Counted from the first letter of the stretch, positions 8,108-18,112 are shown. The stretch: DNA of 64,000 bases from Acinetobacter tibetensis (GCF_023824315.1 NZ_CP098732.1:1736001-1800000); one strand, 5' to 3'. Translations and numbers: made by a program. Notes: a model not told the origin generated them from the letters alone.

Positions 8108-9082
8108 TCATTCGCTCATGTAAGGGTTAGGCACAGCCTCACCATGATACTGACGATCAGCAAAATAACTTGATCGTACCAATGGCGCACTCCAAATATT
8201 TTTAAACGCTAAGCGCTCTCCATGTATTTGATAGTGCTTAAATTCTTGCAACGCAACAAAACGATGAATTGGCGCATGAGACTTAGATGGCTGTAAGTAT
8301 TGACCGATTGTGACATAGTCAACTTGATAATCTTTCAAATCATTTAATAACACAATAACCTCAGCCTCGACTTCTCCTAAACCGACCATCAAACCGCATT
8401 TGGTTGGGATGTCGGGACAGTAGTGTTTAAATTTCTTGAGTAAATCCAATGAATGCTGATAGTTAGAGCCTGGTCGCATGGCTTTATACAGACGTGGAAC
8501 GGTTTCAATATTATGATTAAAAACATCAGGTGGGTTTTGGCTCAGAATCTTCAGGGCAATATCTGCACGACCACGAAAATCAGGAACCAAAATTTCAATC
8601 AAAGTATTTGGGCTAATCTCACGAATTTCTCGAATGCAATCGGCAAAATGCTGTGCGCCACCATCTTTTAAGTCGTCTCGATCAACCGAAGTAATCACAA
8701 CATACTTTAAGTTTAAATTCTTGACTGTTTCAGCCAGATGCTTTGGCTCATTAGTATCTAAAACATGAGGACGACCATGAGCGACATCACAGAATGGACA
8801 GCGTCGAGTACAGATATCTCCCATAATCATGAATGTTGCTGTTCCACTACCGAAACATTGCGGCAAGTTAGGACAAGCCGCTTCTTCGCAAACCGTATGT
8901 AGTTTTTGTTGCCTTAATAAATCCTTAATGATTTGGACTTCCTCAGGTTGACTGATTTTAGTCCGAATCCATTCTGGCTTTTTCGGTGTCGTTTCCGTTG
9001 GAACAACTTTAATAGGAATACGCGCCATTTTTTCAGCGCCACGTAGTTTCTTTCCAGTTAATACTGTGTTATTTAAATCCAT
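8108..9082 (-). CDS. lipA: Lipoyl synthase (acetoin-cluster copy)
   Basis: A radical-SAM enzyme that inserts two sulfurs into octanoyl groups on lipoyl domains. Both iron-sulfur motifs are seen: [12 protein letters not shown] for the auxiliary cluster and CTRRCPFC for the SAM cluster, followed by family sequences such as [16 protein letters not shown] and [11 protein letters not shown]. The frame is open further upstream, but the ATG at 9082 has a GGAG ribosome site 8 bases before it and gives 324 residues, close to E. coli LipA. It is divergent from acoA and probably supplies lipoate to the E2 protein AcoC. It is likely a second lipA in addition to a housekeeping one, which is not in this window. 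Confidence 0.93.
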   Translation of the reverse strand: MDLNNTVLTGKKLRGAEKMARIPIKVVPTETTPKKPEWIRTKISQPEEVQIIKDLLRQQKLHTVCEEAACPNLPQCFGSGTATFMIMGDICTRRCPFCDVAHGRPHVLDTNEPKHLAETVKNLNLKYVVITSVDRDDLKDGGAQHFADCIREIREISPNTLIEILVPDFRGRADIALKILSQNPPDVFNHNIETVPRLYKAMRPGSNYQHSLDLLKKFKHYCPDIPTKCGLMVGLGEVEAEVIVLLNDLKDYQVDYVTIGQYLQPSKSHAPIHRFVALQEFKHYQIHGERLAFKNIWSAPLVRSSYFADRQYHGEAVPNPYMSE

Positions 9083-9232
9083 TTCAAACACTCCGTCGTT
9101 TAAAATAATTAATATAGACCCTAATATTAAATAAGCTGCTTTAAATGCATTAATAATATTAAAACAGGGCAAAAAACTTATCTTATAAAATAAAGGTTGG
9201 TTAAAGGTTTGTTTTTATATGTGATTGAACTA

Positions 9233-9248
9233 TTGTAAAATTTTACAA
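9233..9248. promoter_or_regulatory. Perfect 16-bp palindrome between lipA and acoA
   Basis: TTGTAAAA followed directly by its reverse complement TTTTACAA, in the middle of the 342-base divergent region. This is a good candidate operator for the regulator encoded at 6783. No sigma-54 -24/-12 promoter was found in this region. Confidence 0.45.
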
Positions 9249-9365
9249 AATTTTTTAATTTCATAACCTTCTGTTTTTAATATTTATCTCATCTTTTTAT
9301 GCATTATATTTTTTTAGTCTAATATGAAATTAAATAAAAATATCTTTATATAAATATACGGTTTA

Positions 9366-9393
9366 AAAATCCAATTATTCAATTTTGGATTTT
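9366..9393 (+). promoter_or_regulatory. Hairpin in the acoA leader
   Basis: A 9-bp perfect stem (AAAATCCAA with TTGGATTTT) and a 10-nt loop, ending 31 bases before the acoA start and followed by a T-rich stretch. It could be an attenuator-like or mRNA-stabilising element, or part of an operator. Confidence 0.4.
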
Positions 9394-9424
9394 CTTTTAA
9401 GCGTAGTGAATAAGGAACAAAGAT

Positions 9425-10387
9425 ATGCAATTAACGGAAGAGCAATTGCTAGCAGCATACAAAAGAATGCGCGACATTCGTGAATTTGAGGATCGACTTC
9501 ACGATGAAAACAATACAGGTGATATCCCAGGTTTCATCCATCTCTATAGCGGTGAGGAAGCTGTTGCAGTAGGGATTTGTGAAAATTTAACAGACAAGGA
9601 CTTCATTACTTCAACGCATCGTGGTCACGGACATTGTATTGCTAAGGGCTGTGACATTCACGCCATGATGCTAGAAATTTTTGGCAAAGATGATGGTTTG
9701 TGTCGTGGTAAAGGCGGCTCAATGCACATTGCGGACTTAGATAAAGGCATGTTGGGCGCAAACGGTATTGTGGGTGGTGGCCCACCTTTAGCAATTGGGG
9801 CCGCTTTAAGTGCCAAAACACTCAAGAATGGTGGTATCGGTCTATCATTTACGGGTGATGGCGGGTCAAATCAGGGCCTAACTTTTGAAGCCATTAATAT
9901 GGCTGTGGTGTTAAAGCTTCCTGTCATTTTTGTTTTTGAAAATAACGGCTTTGGTGAAGGTACTGCACATGACTATGCCGTAGGCAGTAAAGACATTGCA
10001 GGTCGAGCAGCAGGTTTTGGCTTACCTGCTGAAAAAGTAGATGGAACAGACTTTTTTGCTGTGTATGAAGTTGCACAAAAGGCGATTGAACGTGCCCGTC
10101 GTGGTGAAGGCCCGAGTGTAATTGAAACGGTAACCAACCGTTTTTATGGACATTTTGAAGGTGATCCGGGGCTTATCCGTTCCAAAGAAGAACTGGATTA
10201 TGTCAAAGAACATAAAGACCCATTGAAAATATTCCGTGAAAAAGTCAAAGGCAAAATTGACGAAGCCAAACTGGATGCGATTGATGCCCAGTCTAAAGCC
10301 AATGTAGACGATGCCGTTGCAAAAGCACGTGCAGCTAAGTACCCAGAAGTCTCTCAGTTACTTACTGATGTTTACGTCTCTTACTAA
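9425..10387 (+). CDS. acoA: Acetoin dehydrogenase E1 component, alpha subunit
   Basis: A 320-residue thiamine-diphosphate enzyme subunit. The ThDP motif is clear: FTGDGGSNQGLTFEAINMA then FVFENN. GLCRGKGGSMHIADL is the family's active-site loop. AcoA and AcoB form the E1 heterotetramer that cleaves acetoin to acetaldehyde and a hydroxyethyl/acetyl unit passed to AcoC. AGGA precedes the ATG at good spacing. The gene opens a tightly spaced six-gene unit running to 16251. Confidence 0.95.
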   Translation: MQLTEEQLLAAYKRMRDIREFEDRLHDENNTGDIPGFIHLYSGEEAVAVGICENLTDKDFITSTHRGHGHCIAKGCDIHAMMLEIFGKDDGLCRGKGGSMHIADLDKGMLGANGIVGGGPPLAIGAALSAKTLKNGGIGLSFTGDGGSNQGLTFEAINMAVVLKLPVIFVFENNGFGEGTAHDYAVGSKDIAGRAAGFGLPAEKVDGTDFFAVYEVAQKAIERARRGEGPSVIETVTNRFYGHFEGDPGLIRSKEELDYVKEHKDPLKIFREKVKGKIDEAKLDAIDAQSKANVDDAVAKARAAKYPEVSQLLTDVYVSY

Positions 10388-10402
10388 AGGAATAGTAGAA
10401 AA

Positions 10403-11422
10403 ATGCCAAATAAAAGTTATCGAAACGCGATTAAAGAAGCAATTGAATTAGAAATGCGCCGAGACCCAAGTGTCATTGTGGTTGGTGAAGATGTTCGTGG
10501 TGGGCATGGTGGTAAAAATACCGATGACAATAAACTGGAAGGTTTTGGCGGTGTACTTGGTGTAACCAAAGGCTTATGGACTGAATTTGGTTCTGAACGA
10601 GTCATTGATACCCCTATTACAGAATCTGCGATTATTGGTATGGCGGCAGGTGCTGCTGCAACGGGTTTAAGACCTGTGGCAGATTTAATGTTTATGGATT
10701 TTTACGGCGTGTGTTATGACATGCTGTATAACCAAGCGGCTAAATTTCGCTACATGTTTGGTGGCAAAGCCAAAGCGCCACTCGTTGTACGAGGCATGAT
10801 CGGTGCAGGTTTTTCCGCCGCAGCACAGCATTCTCAGTCACCATATAACGTGTTTGCCTCAGTGCCTGGTTTAAAAGTGGTGGTGCCTTCGAGTGCCTAT
10901 GATGTGAAAGGGTTGTTGATTCAAGCCATTCGAGATGATGACCCAGTGGTCTTTTGTGAACACAAGTTGTTATACGACATTAAGGGCGAAGTGCCAGATG
11001 AGGCCTACACCATTCCTTTTGGTGTCGCAAATTACACCCGGGAAGGCACTGATATTACCATTATTGCCTTAAGCCTGATGGTGCATCGTGCCAATGAAGT
11101 TGCTGACAAGCTCGCAAAAGAAGGCATTTCGGTTGAAGTGGTTGACCCTCGAACCATTTCTCCATTAGACGAAGATGGCATTTTAGAGTCAGTGGCTTCA
11201 ACAGGTCGCGTAGTGATTGTAGACGAATCTGCGGCGCGTTGCGGTTTCGGACATGATGTGGCTGCACTCATTGCACAGAAAGGCTTTCATTATCTTAAAG
11301 CACCAATCGAGTTAGTCACTCCACCACACTCACCTGTACCATTTTCCCCAGTATTAGAAAAAGAATGGCTACCAAGTGTAGAACGCATCGAACAGGCTGT
11401 ACGTAAGACGTTGGAGGCTTAG
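10403..11422 (+). CDS. acoB: Acetoin dehydrogenase E1 component, beta subunit
   Basis: A 339-residue partner of AcoA, in the transketolase beta family. It begins with YRNAIKEAIELEMRRDPSV and GEDVRGGHGG, and contains AQHSQSPYNVFASVPGLKVV and the C-terminal transketolase domain with EVVDPRTISPLDEDGILESV. It starts 15 bases after acoA and ends one base before the acoC start, so translation is probably coupled. Confidence 0.95.
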   Translation: MPNKSYRNAIKEAIELEMRRDPSVIVVGEDVRGGHGGKNTDDNKLEGFGGVLGVTKGLWTEFGSERVIDTPITESAIIGMAAGAAATGLRPVADLMFMDFYGVCYDMLYNQAAKFRYMFGGKAKAPLVVRGMIGAGFSAAAQHSQSPYNVFASVPGLKVVVPSSAYDVKGLLIQAIRDDDPVVFCEHKLLYDIKGEVPDEAYTIPFGVANYTREGTDITIIALSLMVHRANEVADKLAKEGISVEVVDPRTISPLDEDGILESVASTGRVVIVDESAARCGFGHDVAALIAQKGFHYLKAPIELVTPPHSPVPFSPVLEKEWLPSVERIEQAVRKTLEA

Positions 11423-11423
11423 G

Positions 11424-12959
11424 ATGAGCGAAATTAAAACCTTAGAAATCCCAAAATGGGGTTTGTCCATGGAAGAGGGTACGATTGCCCAATGGCTGAT
11501 TCAGGAAGGTACGCAATTTAGTAAAGGACAGGAAATTTGTGAAATTGAAACCACAAAAATCGTCAATGTTCTGGAAGCACCTTTCGATGGCTTGCTACGA
11601 AAAATTATTGCTAAAGATGGTGACACGCTGGTCGTAGGTGGGGTGATTGCAATTTGTGCAGACGCTCAAGTTTCCGATGCAGAAGTCGAAGCATTTGCAC
11701 AGTCCTTAGGTGGAACACCTGCTGTAACTGAAAATAAAGCGGTAGCAGCGGTTCCTGAAAAATTAGCTGTGGCTCAAGCTGAAACCAAAGTACAAGCTGC
11801 TCCTCAACAGAACAGTGTTGGTAATGGATCAAAAGCTGTCGCTCAGGGCGGATATTCAATTCCTACTGTGTTACAAGGCTACCAACAAAGCGATGATATT
11901 TTTGCAACGCCACATGCCTTGAAATTGGCTGAAAAACATAATGTAAACTTGTCTCAGATTACTGGTTCTGGACGTAAAGGTCGTATTAGTGTTCAAGATG
12001 TTCAGGCCGCAGTTCAAGCTGCTGGTGGTTCTTGGCCAGATGTACGTCATCAAGCCAGTACAAAAGCCGCGAAATCTAAAGCAGATGATAGTTATGTTCT
12101 AGCAACACCTGTTGCCCGCCGTTTGGCCAAACAATGGGGCATTAATTTGCATGATTGTCGTGCATCGGGTTCACGTGGACGAGTCTGTAAGGAAGATGTT
12201 GAAGCCGTATATCAACGGGAAAACCCTATACAAGCTCAACATGCTGAGCATGCGCATCCAACAGAGTCCGCAAAATTTACTACCGTTGCTATGAATGGTA
12301 TGCGTAAAGCAATCGCTTCACGGCTACAAGCAGCAAAACGCAATGCACCACATTTTCGCTTAACGATAGACTTAAATGTTGAGTCAGTTCAGGCTTTGCG
12401 TCAGCAAATTAACAGTACCGTACCGCAAGTAAAGCTGTCCATTAACGATATGCTGATTAAAGCTGCTGCTGCCGCACTGATCAAAGTTCCACAGGTTAAT
12501 GTTCAATTTGATGAAGAAAATCAGCAGATTTTACAGTTTGAACAGGCTGATATTTCGGTTGCTGTGGCCATCGAAAACGGACTGATCACGCCAATTATTA
12601 AAGCAGCGAACCGTAAATCTTTGGCGCAAATTTCCAATGATATGCGTGATCTTGCGACACGTGCCAAAACTGGAAAATTAGCACCTGATGAGTTTCAAGG
12701 CGGCAGTTTCAGTATTTCCAATTTGGGAATGCTGGGTATTCAACAGTTTGATGCCATTATTAACCCACCTCAAGGTGCAATTCTGGCCCTAGGTGCAGCA
12801 GAGAAACGTGCTGTCGTCGAAAATGATGAGATTGTTATTCGTCAAATGGTGACAGCAACATTGTCTTGTGATCATCGTGTCATTGATGGTGCGTTGGGTG
12901 CTCAATTCTTATCGGCATTTAAGCAGTTTGTCGAAAATCCTGCATTAATTTTGGTGTAG
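11424..12959 (+). CDS. acoC: Acetoin dehydrogenase E2, dihydrolipoamide acetyltransferase, with two peripheral-subunit-binding domains
   Basis: A 511-residue acyltransferase core protein. Residues 1-78 are a lipoyl domain, with the lipoylated Lys in EIETTKIVNV. Two E3/E1-binding domains follow: residues ~160-197 (FATPHALKLAEKHNVNL, GSGRKGRISVQDV) and ~226-262 (LATPVARRLAKQWGINL, GSRGRVCKEDV). The catalytic domain (~285-511) ends with the active-site His and Asp in SCDHRVIDGALGAQFL. Two tandem binding domains are unusual, since most E2 proteins have one. It transfers acetyl from E1 to CoA to make acetyl-CoA. Confidence 0.93.
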   Translation: MSEIKTLEIPKWGLSMEEGTIAQWLIQEGTQFSKGQEICEIETTKIVNVLEAPFDGLLRKIIAKDGDTLVVGGVIAICADAQVSDAEVEAFAQSLGGTPAVTENKAVAAVPEKLAVAQAETKVQAAPQQNSVGNGSKAVAQGGYSIPTVLQGYQQSDDIFATPHALKLAEKHNVNLSQITGSGRKGRISVQDVQAAVQAAGGSWPDVRHQASTKAAKSKADDSYVLATPVARRLAKQWGINLHDCRASGSRGRVCKEDVEAVYQRENPIQAQHAEHAHPTESAKFTTVAMNGMRKAIASRLQAAKRNAPHFRLTIDLNVESVQALRQQINSTVPQVKLSINDMLIKAAAAALIKVPQVNVQFDEENQQILQFEQADISVAVAIENGLITPIIKAANRKSLAQISNDMRDLATRAKTGKLAPDEFQGGSFSISNLGMLGIQQFDAIINPPQGAILALGAAEKRAVVENDEIVIRQMVTATLSCDHRVIDGALGAQFLSAFKQFVENPALILV

Positions 12960-12970
12960 GAGGAATAGCC

Positions 12971-14371
12971 ATGTCAGATACACAATTTGATCTTGTGGTT
13001 ATTGGTGCTGGTCCTGGAGGATATGTCGCTGCGATTCGCGCAGCGCAACTGGGATTAAAAACGGCAATCGTTGAAAAACAACACTTAGGAGGAGTGTGTC
13101 TTAATTGGGGATGCATTCCAACCAAGGCATTATTGAGCGGGGCTGCGCTTGCGCAGCAGTTCAAACACGCAGAGCAGTTTGGCTTTACGCTTAACGCAGT
13201 TGATTTTGACATTCAAAAACTGGTCCATCATAGCAGACAAGTTTCTGAACAACTGGTGCAAGGTATCGGTCAATTATTGAAAAAGAATCAAATCACTGTT
13301 TTTAACGCAGCAGCCCAATTTATTGCCAAAGAGCGATTAGAGCTTACAGATACGAATGGTCAAAAACAGCAGATTTCTGCACCGCATATTATTGTAGCAA
13401 CAGGTGCACGTGCGGCCAATTTGCCTCATATTCCTGTAGATGGTCATCAGGTCTGGAGTTATAAAGAGGCTTTAGTTCCAGAACAATTACCAAAATCTTT
13501 ACTGGTCATTGGTTCGGGTGCTATAGGCAGTGAGTTTGCAAGCCTATACCATGACTTAGGTTGCCAAGTCACCTTGGTCGATATTGCAAAACAGATTCTC
13601 CCTAGCGAAGACATTGAAGTTGCGAAGTATGTACAAAAGCAATTTGAACAACAGGGTATGCGGGTTTTAACCGAAGCGACCGTAGAAAAAATAGAAACTG
13701 ATCAGGCTCAAGTGCATTGTCATATTGAAACTGTAACAGGTGTGCAAATCATTAGCGTTGAAAAGGTACTTTCAGCTATTGGCGTGAAACCAAATGCTGA
13801 AAATCTGGGTCTAGAAGCTTTGGGTATTGAATTTGAGAATGGTTTTATTAAAGTCGACTCATGGTGTAAAACCAATGTTGTGGGCGTTTATGCAATTGGC
13901 GATGTCGCAGGCGCACCGTGTTTGGCACACAAAGCCAGTCATGAAGCCATTCTTTGTGTGGAGAAAATTGCAGGCCTAAGTCATGTGCATGCTTTAGATC
14001 GTACACAAATTCCAGGCTGTATTTTTACCCATCCTCAAGTGGCCAGTATTGGTTTGACAGAACAAAAAGCGAAAGCTGCGGGCTTGAATATCAATGTGGG
14101 GAAGTTCCCTTTACAAGCCAATGGTAAAGCATTGGCTTTGGGCGATAGCGCAGGATTTGTTAAAACCATTTTTAGTCAGGAAACGGGTGAATTGTTGGGT
14201 GCTCACATGGTTGGACATGAAGTCACCGAACACATTCAAGGTTTTGCCATCGCAAAATACCTAGAAGCTACGGATGAAAGCTTAGCGCAGGTCATTTTCC
14301 CTCATCCTACTTTGTCCGAGGCGATGCATGAGTCGGTCTTGTCGGCGATGCAACGTGCAATCCATATTTAA
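12971..14371 (+). CDS. Dihydrolipoamide dehydrogenase (E3) of the acetoin complex
   Basis: A 466-residue flavoprotein disulfide oxidoreductase. It has the FAD GxGxxG fingerprint [20 protein letters not shown], the redox disulfide [16 protein letters not shown], an NAD-binding [11 protein letters not shown], and the C-terminal His-Glu pair region [13 protein letters not shown]. It reoxidises dihydrolipoyl groups on AcoC with NAD+. It starts 11 bases after acoC, behind an AGGAGG-like site. Often named acoL or acoD in other genomes. Confidence 0.94.
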   Translation: MSDTQFDLVVIGAGPGGYVAAIRAAQLGLKTAIVEKQHLGGVCLNWGCIPTKALLSGAALAQQFKHAEQFGFTLNAVDFDIQKLVHHSRQVSEQLVQGIGQLLKKNQITVFNAAAQFIAKERLELTDTNGQKQQISAPHIIVATGARAANLPHIPVDGHQVWSYKEALVPEQLPKSLLVIGSGAIGSEFASLYHDLGCQVTLVDIAKQILPSEDIEVAKYVQKQFEQQGMRVLTEATVEKIETDQAQVHCHIETVTGVQIISVEKVLSAIGVKPNAENLGLEALGIEFENGFIKVDSWCKTNVVGVYAIGDVAGAPCLAHKASHEAILCVEKIAGLSHVHALDRTQIPGCIFTHPQVASIGLTEQKAKAAGLNINVGKFPLQANGKALALGDSAGFVKTIFSQETGELLGAHMVGHEVTEHIQGFAIAKYLEATDESLAQVIFPHPTLSEAMHESVLSAMQRAIHI

Positions 14372-14382
14372 GGAGTCGCAAC

Positions 14383-15168
14383 ATGCCTAGAGGTTTAAAC
14401 AATAAAGTTGCATTAATTACGGGTGCGGCACAAGGCATTGGACGCGGTATTGCCTTACGTTTAGCACAAGAAGGTGTTCATATTGCCTTGGTCGATCTTC
14501 ATCAAGAAAAGTTAAATGCTGTTCAAAAAGAAGTTGAATCCTTTGGCGTAAAAGCCACCACATTTATTGCGGATATTTCAGATCCCATACAAGTCAGTCA
14601 TGCAATCGATCATGCCGAATCGACACTTAATGGTTTTGATATCATGATCAATAATGCAGGTATTGCACAAGTTAAAGCTTTGGCAGAAGTAACACCGAGT
14701 GAATTTAACCAAATTATGAACATCAATGTTGGCGGTGTACTTTGGGGGATTCAAGCCGCAGCAAATAAATTTAAACAACGCCAACAGGCTGGAAAAATTA
14801 TTAATGCGTGCTCAATCGCAGGTCATGAAGGTTTTGCTTTACTCGGTGTTTATTCGGCAACTAAATTTGCAGTTCGTGCATTGACGCAAGCTGCGGCTAA
14901 AGAATATGCCAGTGCTAAAATTACTGTAAATAGCTATTGTCCGGGTGTTGTAGGCACAGACATGTGGGTTGAAATAGATCAGCGTTTCTCTGAAATTACA
15001 GGTGCACCAATTGGTCAAACGTATAAAAAATATGTAGAAGGTATTGCTTTAGGACGTGCTGAAACACCAGATGACGTGGCTGCATTAGTTGCATTTTTAG
15101 CCAGTGAGGATGCAAACTACATTACAGGTCAGTCTATTTTGACAGATGGTGGAATGGTTTACCGTTAA
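14383..15168 (+). CDS. butA: Acetoin (diacetyl) reductase, short-chain dehydrogenase
   Basis: A 261-residue classical SDR. The cofactor motif is [13 protein letters not shown], followed by NNAG ([10 protein letters not shown]), the catalytic Ser region ACSIAGHEG, and [13 protein letters not shown] with the Tyr and Lys pair. The closest described family is the acetoin/diacetyl reductases, which interconvert 2,3-butanediol, acetoin and diacetyl using NAD(H). Its place between lpd and the zinc butanediol dehydrogenase supports the butanediol link. Stereospecificity cannot be read from sequence. Confidence 0.88.
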   Translation: MPRGLNNKVALITGAAQGIGRGIALRLAQEGVHIALVDLHQEKLNAVQKEVESFGVKATTFIADISDPIQVSHAIDHAESTLNGFDIMINNAGIAQVKALAEVTPSEFNQIMNINVGGVLWGIQAAANKFKQRQQAGKIINACSIAGHEGFALLGVYSATKFAVRALTQAAAKEYASAKITVNSYCPGVVGTDMWVEIDQRFSEITGAPIGQTYKKYVEGIALGRAETPDDVAALVAFLASEDANYITGQSILTDGGMVYR

Positions 15169-15192
15169 TATCAATAATATAAGGAATACATA

Positions 15193-16251
15193 ATGAAAGC
15201 AGCTCGTTTTTATGACCGAGGGGATATTCGGATTGAAGATATTCCTGAACCGAAAGTACTTCCAGGCACAGTTGGAATTCAAGTTGCATGGTGCGGTATT
15301 TGCGGTACAGATTTACATGAATTCATGGAAGGCCCTATTTTTATTCCACCTTGTGGTCATCCACATCCAATTTCGGGAGAATCTGCACCTGTAACAATGG
15401 GACATGAATTTTCAGGTGTGGTTTATGCAGTTGGTGAAGGTGTAGATGATATCCAAATTGGGCAACATGTCGTAGTTGAACCCTACATTATTGCGGATGA
15501 TGTGCCGACTGGCCCCAATGATAAGTATCATTTATCAAAAAATATGAACTTTATTGGTTTAGGCGGACGTGGTGGCGGTCTTTCTGAAAAAATTGCAGTT
15601 CAACGACGTTGGGTACATCCTATTTCAAATGATATTCCCTTAGACCAAGCAGCGTTGATAGAACCTTTATCTGTCGGTCATCATGCCTATGTCAGAAGTG
15701 GTGCAAAAGCTGGCGATATCGCACTGGTTGGTGGAGCAGGCCCTATAGGCTTACTTTTATCAGCCATTTTAAAGGCCAAAGGTCTTACGGTCATCATTAC
15801 TGAACTGAGTGCAAAACGTAAAGAAAAAGCGATAGAGGCTGGTGTTGCAGATTATGTACTAGACCCATCTCAGGTTGATGTGGTTGATGAAGTAATGAAA
15901 ATTACTGAAGGCCGTGGTGTAGATGTCGCTTTTGAATGTAGTAGTGTCAATAAAGTCATGGATACACTCGTTGCAGCAATGAAACCAACTGGTGTAGTCG
16001 TTATCGTTTCTATTTGGAGCCATCCTGCCACAATTAATGTGCATAGTGTGGTGATGAAAGAGCTAGATATTCGTGGCACGATTGCTTATGTCAATGACCA
16101 TCAGGAAACCATTCGTTTAGTCGAGCAAGGTAAGATTAATCTAGAACCTTTTATTACCCAACGTATTGCATTAGATGATCTGGTGTCTAAAGGCTTTGAA
16201 ACGCTGATTCATAATAATGAGTCTGCTGTAAAAATTATTGTTCATCCCTAA
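15193..16251 (+). CDS. 2,3-butanediol dehydrogenase, zinc-dependent MDR family
   Basis: A 352-residue medium-chain dehydrogenase. Catalytic zinc ligands are seen in WCGICGTDLHEF and GHEFSGVVYAVGEG, and the Rossmann motif in ALVGGAGPIGLLLSAI. GTDLHE followed by an insert around GPIFIPPCGHPHP is typical of (R,R)-butanediol dehydrogenases, which have a partial structural-zinc loop. It oxidises butanediol to acetoin, feeding the dehydrogenase complex. It is the last gene of the operon, and a strong terminator follows at 16281. Confidence 0.9.
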   Translation: MKAARFYDRGDIRIEDIPEPKVLPGTVGIQVAWCGICGTDLHEFMEGPIFIPPCGHPHPISGESAPVTMGHEFSGVVYAVGEGVDDIQIGQHVVVEPYIIADDVPTGPNDKYHLSKNMNFIGLGGRGGGLSEKIAVQRRWVHPISNDIPLDQAALIEPLSVGHHAYVRSGAKAGDIALVGGAGPIGLLLSAILKAKGLTVIITELSAKRKEKAIEAGVADYVLDPSQVDVVDEVMKITEGRGVDVAFECSSVNKVMDTLVAAMKPTGVVVIVSIWSHPATINVHSVVMKELDIRGTIAYVNDHQETIRLVEQGKINLEPFITQRIALDDLVSKGFETLIHNNESAVKIIVHP

Positions 16252-16280
16252 TGTATAGCTAAACCATTTAGCAAAACCAA

Positions 16281-16314
16281 GATGCAATAGATGCAACGTC
16301 TATTGCATCTTTTT
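16281..16314 (+). terminator. Terminator of the acetoin operon
   Basis: An 11-bp perfect stem (16281-16291 with 16299-16309), a 7-nt loop and a T-rich tail. Confidence 0.85.
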
Positions 16315-16360
16315 ATTTTGAATCGTTAAGTTCGCCGTAAGTAACTCTGCTTTATTAAAA

Positions 16361-16461
16361 TGAGCATAATTTTGCGCAAAAATCATATATTTAAATAAAA
16401 ATGAGCAAATATATTCACAAAATTTGTTTTTTATAGTATTTTTGAGAAAATATTTGCTCAT
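16361..16461. promoter_or_regulatory. Repeated operator-like half-sites upstream of hipA
   Basis: ATGAGCAAATAT (16401-16412) and its exact inverse ATATTTGCTCAT (16450-16461) flank the likely promoter region (TATAGT at 16432). A third, imperfect palindrome TGAGCA-N6-TGCGCA lies at 16361-16376. The second inverted site ends 8 bases before the hipA start. This fits autorepression by HipB, by analogy with E. coli hipBA. Confidence 0.6.
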
Positions 16462-16469
16462 TTATATCA

Positions 16470-17801
16470 ATGAAAAAATTAACAATACAAGCCTTACTAG
16501 ATAAAAACTGGTTAGATATAGCCGAACTAAAATTACTAGAACCGAAGTTGGGTTCGGCTAGTGCCAGCGAACTAGAATATGAATTGGATTATGCAATTCA
16601 ATATTTAGACAGACGAGATGAGCACGCCTGTAGTCTATCACTTCCTGTACAAATTCTTATAAAACACGAATCGAGCACATGGTTTGGTTTTTTAGATGAT
16701 ATTGTTCCATCTGGAGCTGCACGCCGTTATTGGGTGAATTATTTAGATTTGCAACGTTTAAGCTATGCGGAGCAAGAAAGCATCTTATTGGAAAAAGGGG
16801 GAATAGCACCCGTTGGCAACTTACGAATCAAAGAGGCACTTCCAGCTCTAAATCCAGAATCAACCTTGCACCTACGTTATTTTAGTAAGGAAGATGTTGC
16901 TGAGCGTAATATTGATTTTCTGGAATATGCACAGCAAATGGGTGCCATAAGTGGTGGTGCAACTGGTGCAGGCGGAGAAGCGCCAAAATTACTTATTCGT
17001 GTTTCACCAGAACAGAAAGTCTGGATTGATACCTACCAAGAGAGTTTTGATCAGCCAGATCAGCATTATTTAGTAAAGTTTCCGCGGAATAATCGTAGCG
17101 AGATTGATTGTGACATTCTCAGAGCCGAATATTATTACTATCAAATACTGAATGAATTGGGTTTCAATACGATTGAAACAACTCAAATGCAGCTCATTGA
17201 AGGTACAAAGTATCCTTCTTTGTGGCTACCAAGGTTTGATACAGAATGGCTTAATGATCAGTGGCATCGTCATGGTTTAGAATCTGTTTACTCGGTATTA
17301 AATAAATCCTCTGGTAGTCATCTTAACCATTTTGAAGTTATAGAAAATCTATGTAAATTACTGACTCGCATTGATTCAGATTTTGATGCGGCACAGTTTA
17401 TTTGTGAATGGTTACAACGAGACTTACTGAATATTATTTTTGGTAATTCAGACAATCATGGTCGTAATACATCATTTCTAAAAAAATCTGGAAAAATTTC
17501 TCTTTCACCTATTTATGACTTTGCACCGATGAAAGCCGATCCTGAAGTGGTTATCAGATCGACCACTTGGGGAAGCCCGTATGAAGAAGGCGGTGAGTAC
17601 CGTTGGGCTGACATTACCCAAAAACTGGCTCCTTGGTGTGACCCTGATGTATCGCTAGGCACTTTAAAGACTTTGGCACGTAATCTTGTTGGACTAAAAC
17701 AACGATTGGTTGACAAAGGGGTACCAAAACAAATTATTGAAATGCCAGCACTGTCATTTGATTACATAGAAGCTAAATTGAAAAGATGGGAACTGTTATG
17801 A
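16470..17801 (+). CDS. HipA-family serine/threonine kinase toxin
   Basis: A 443-residue HipA-type protein. It carries the N-terminal subdomain with PVGNLRI and the nucleotide-binding loop (GGATGAGGEAPKLLI, with a Lys). The catalytic loop is GNSDNHGRN with Asp328 and Asn333. The metal-binding DF motif (Asp350 in SPIYDFAP) is also present, so the kinase looks intact. E. coli HipA phosphorylates glutamyl-tRNA synthetase; the target here is unknown. The gene overlaps the downstream antitoxin gene by 4 bases. Confidence 0.88.
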   Translation: MKKLTIQALLDKNWLDIAELKLLEPKLGSASASELEYELDYAIQYLDRRDEHACSLSLPVQILIKHESSTWFGFLDDIVPSGAARRYWVNYLDLQRLSYAEQESILLEKGGIAPVGNLRIKEALPALNPESTLHLRYFSKEDVAERNIDFLEYAQQMGAISGGATGAGGEAPKLLIRVSPEQKVWIDTYQESFDQPDQHYLVKFPRNNRSEIDCDILRAEYYYYQILNELGFNTIETTQMQLIEGTKYPSLWLPRFDTEWLNDQWHRHGLESVYSVLNKSSGSHLNHFEVIENLCKLLTRIDSDFDAAQFICEWLQRDLLNIIFGNSDNHGRNTSFLKKSGKISLSPIYDFAPMKADPEVVIRSTTWGSPYEEGGEYRWADITQKLAPWCDPDVSLGTLKTLARNLVGLKQRLVDKGVPKQIIEMPALSFDYIEAKLKRWELL

Positions 17802-18112
17802 ACATGAAAAATCAGACTCAAGATCGTCAGCAAGTTCTCATCGATTTATATAAACAATATTTATTGAGTGAAATTACGCTTGGGCAATTGCTGTCGTATT
17901 TACGCAAGAATGTACTGGGGCTATCGCAAGAACAATACGCGGCTTTGGTGGGTATAAGCCGTCGGACTTTAACCGACATTGAGCAGGATAAAGGTAAACT
18001 AACTCAGTCTGTGTTAGATAAGGTATTTAAGCCCCTTGGTTTAAAAGCAGGACTTGTGCCTACGCATGAACATATTGTTAATAAAATTATAAAGCCCTCC
18101 GATGAACACTGA
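17798..18112 (+). CDS. HipB-like XRE-family antitoxin
   Basis: A 104-residue helix-turn-helix protein: LSQEQYAALVGISRRTLTDIEQDKGK is a canonical XRE/Cro HTH. An ATG exists 12 bases earlier, but the one at 17798 gives an ATGA overlap with the hipA stop, the usual sign of coupling. HipB proteins bind and silence HipA and repress the operon. Here the antitoxin gene follows the toxin gene, the reverse of E. coli hipBA. Confidence 0.85.
   Translation: MNMKNQTQDRQQVLIDLYKQYLLSEITLGQLLSYLRKNVLGLSQEQYAALVGISRRTLTDIEQDKGKLTQSVLDKVFKPLGLKAGLVPTHEHIVNKIIKPSDEH

Noticed and set aside
9083..9424. Searched for a sigma-54 promoter upstream of acoA, as in AcoR systems.
   Set aside because: No TGGC-N8-TGC-like pair was found, and the regulator lacks the sigma-54 domain.
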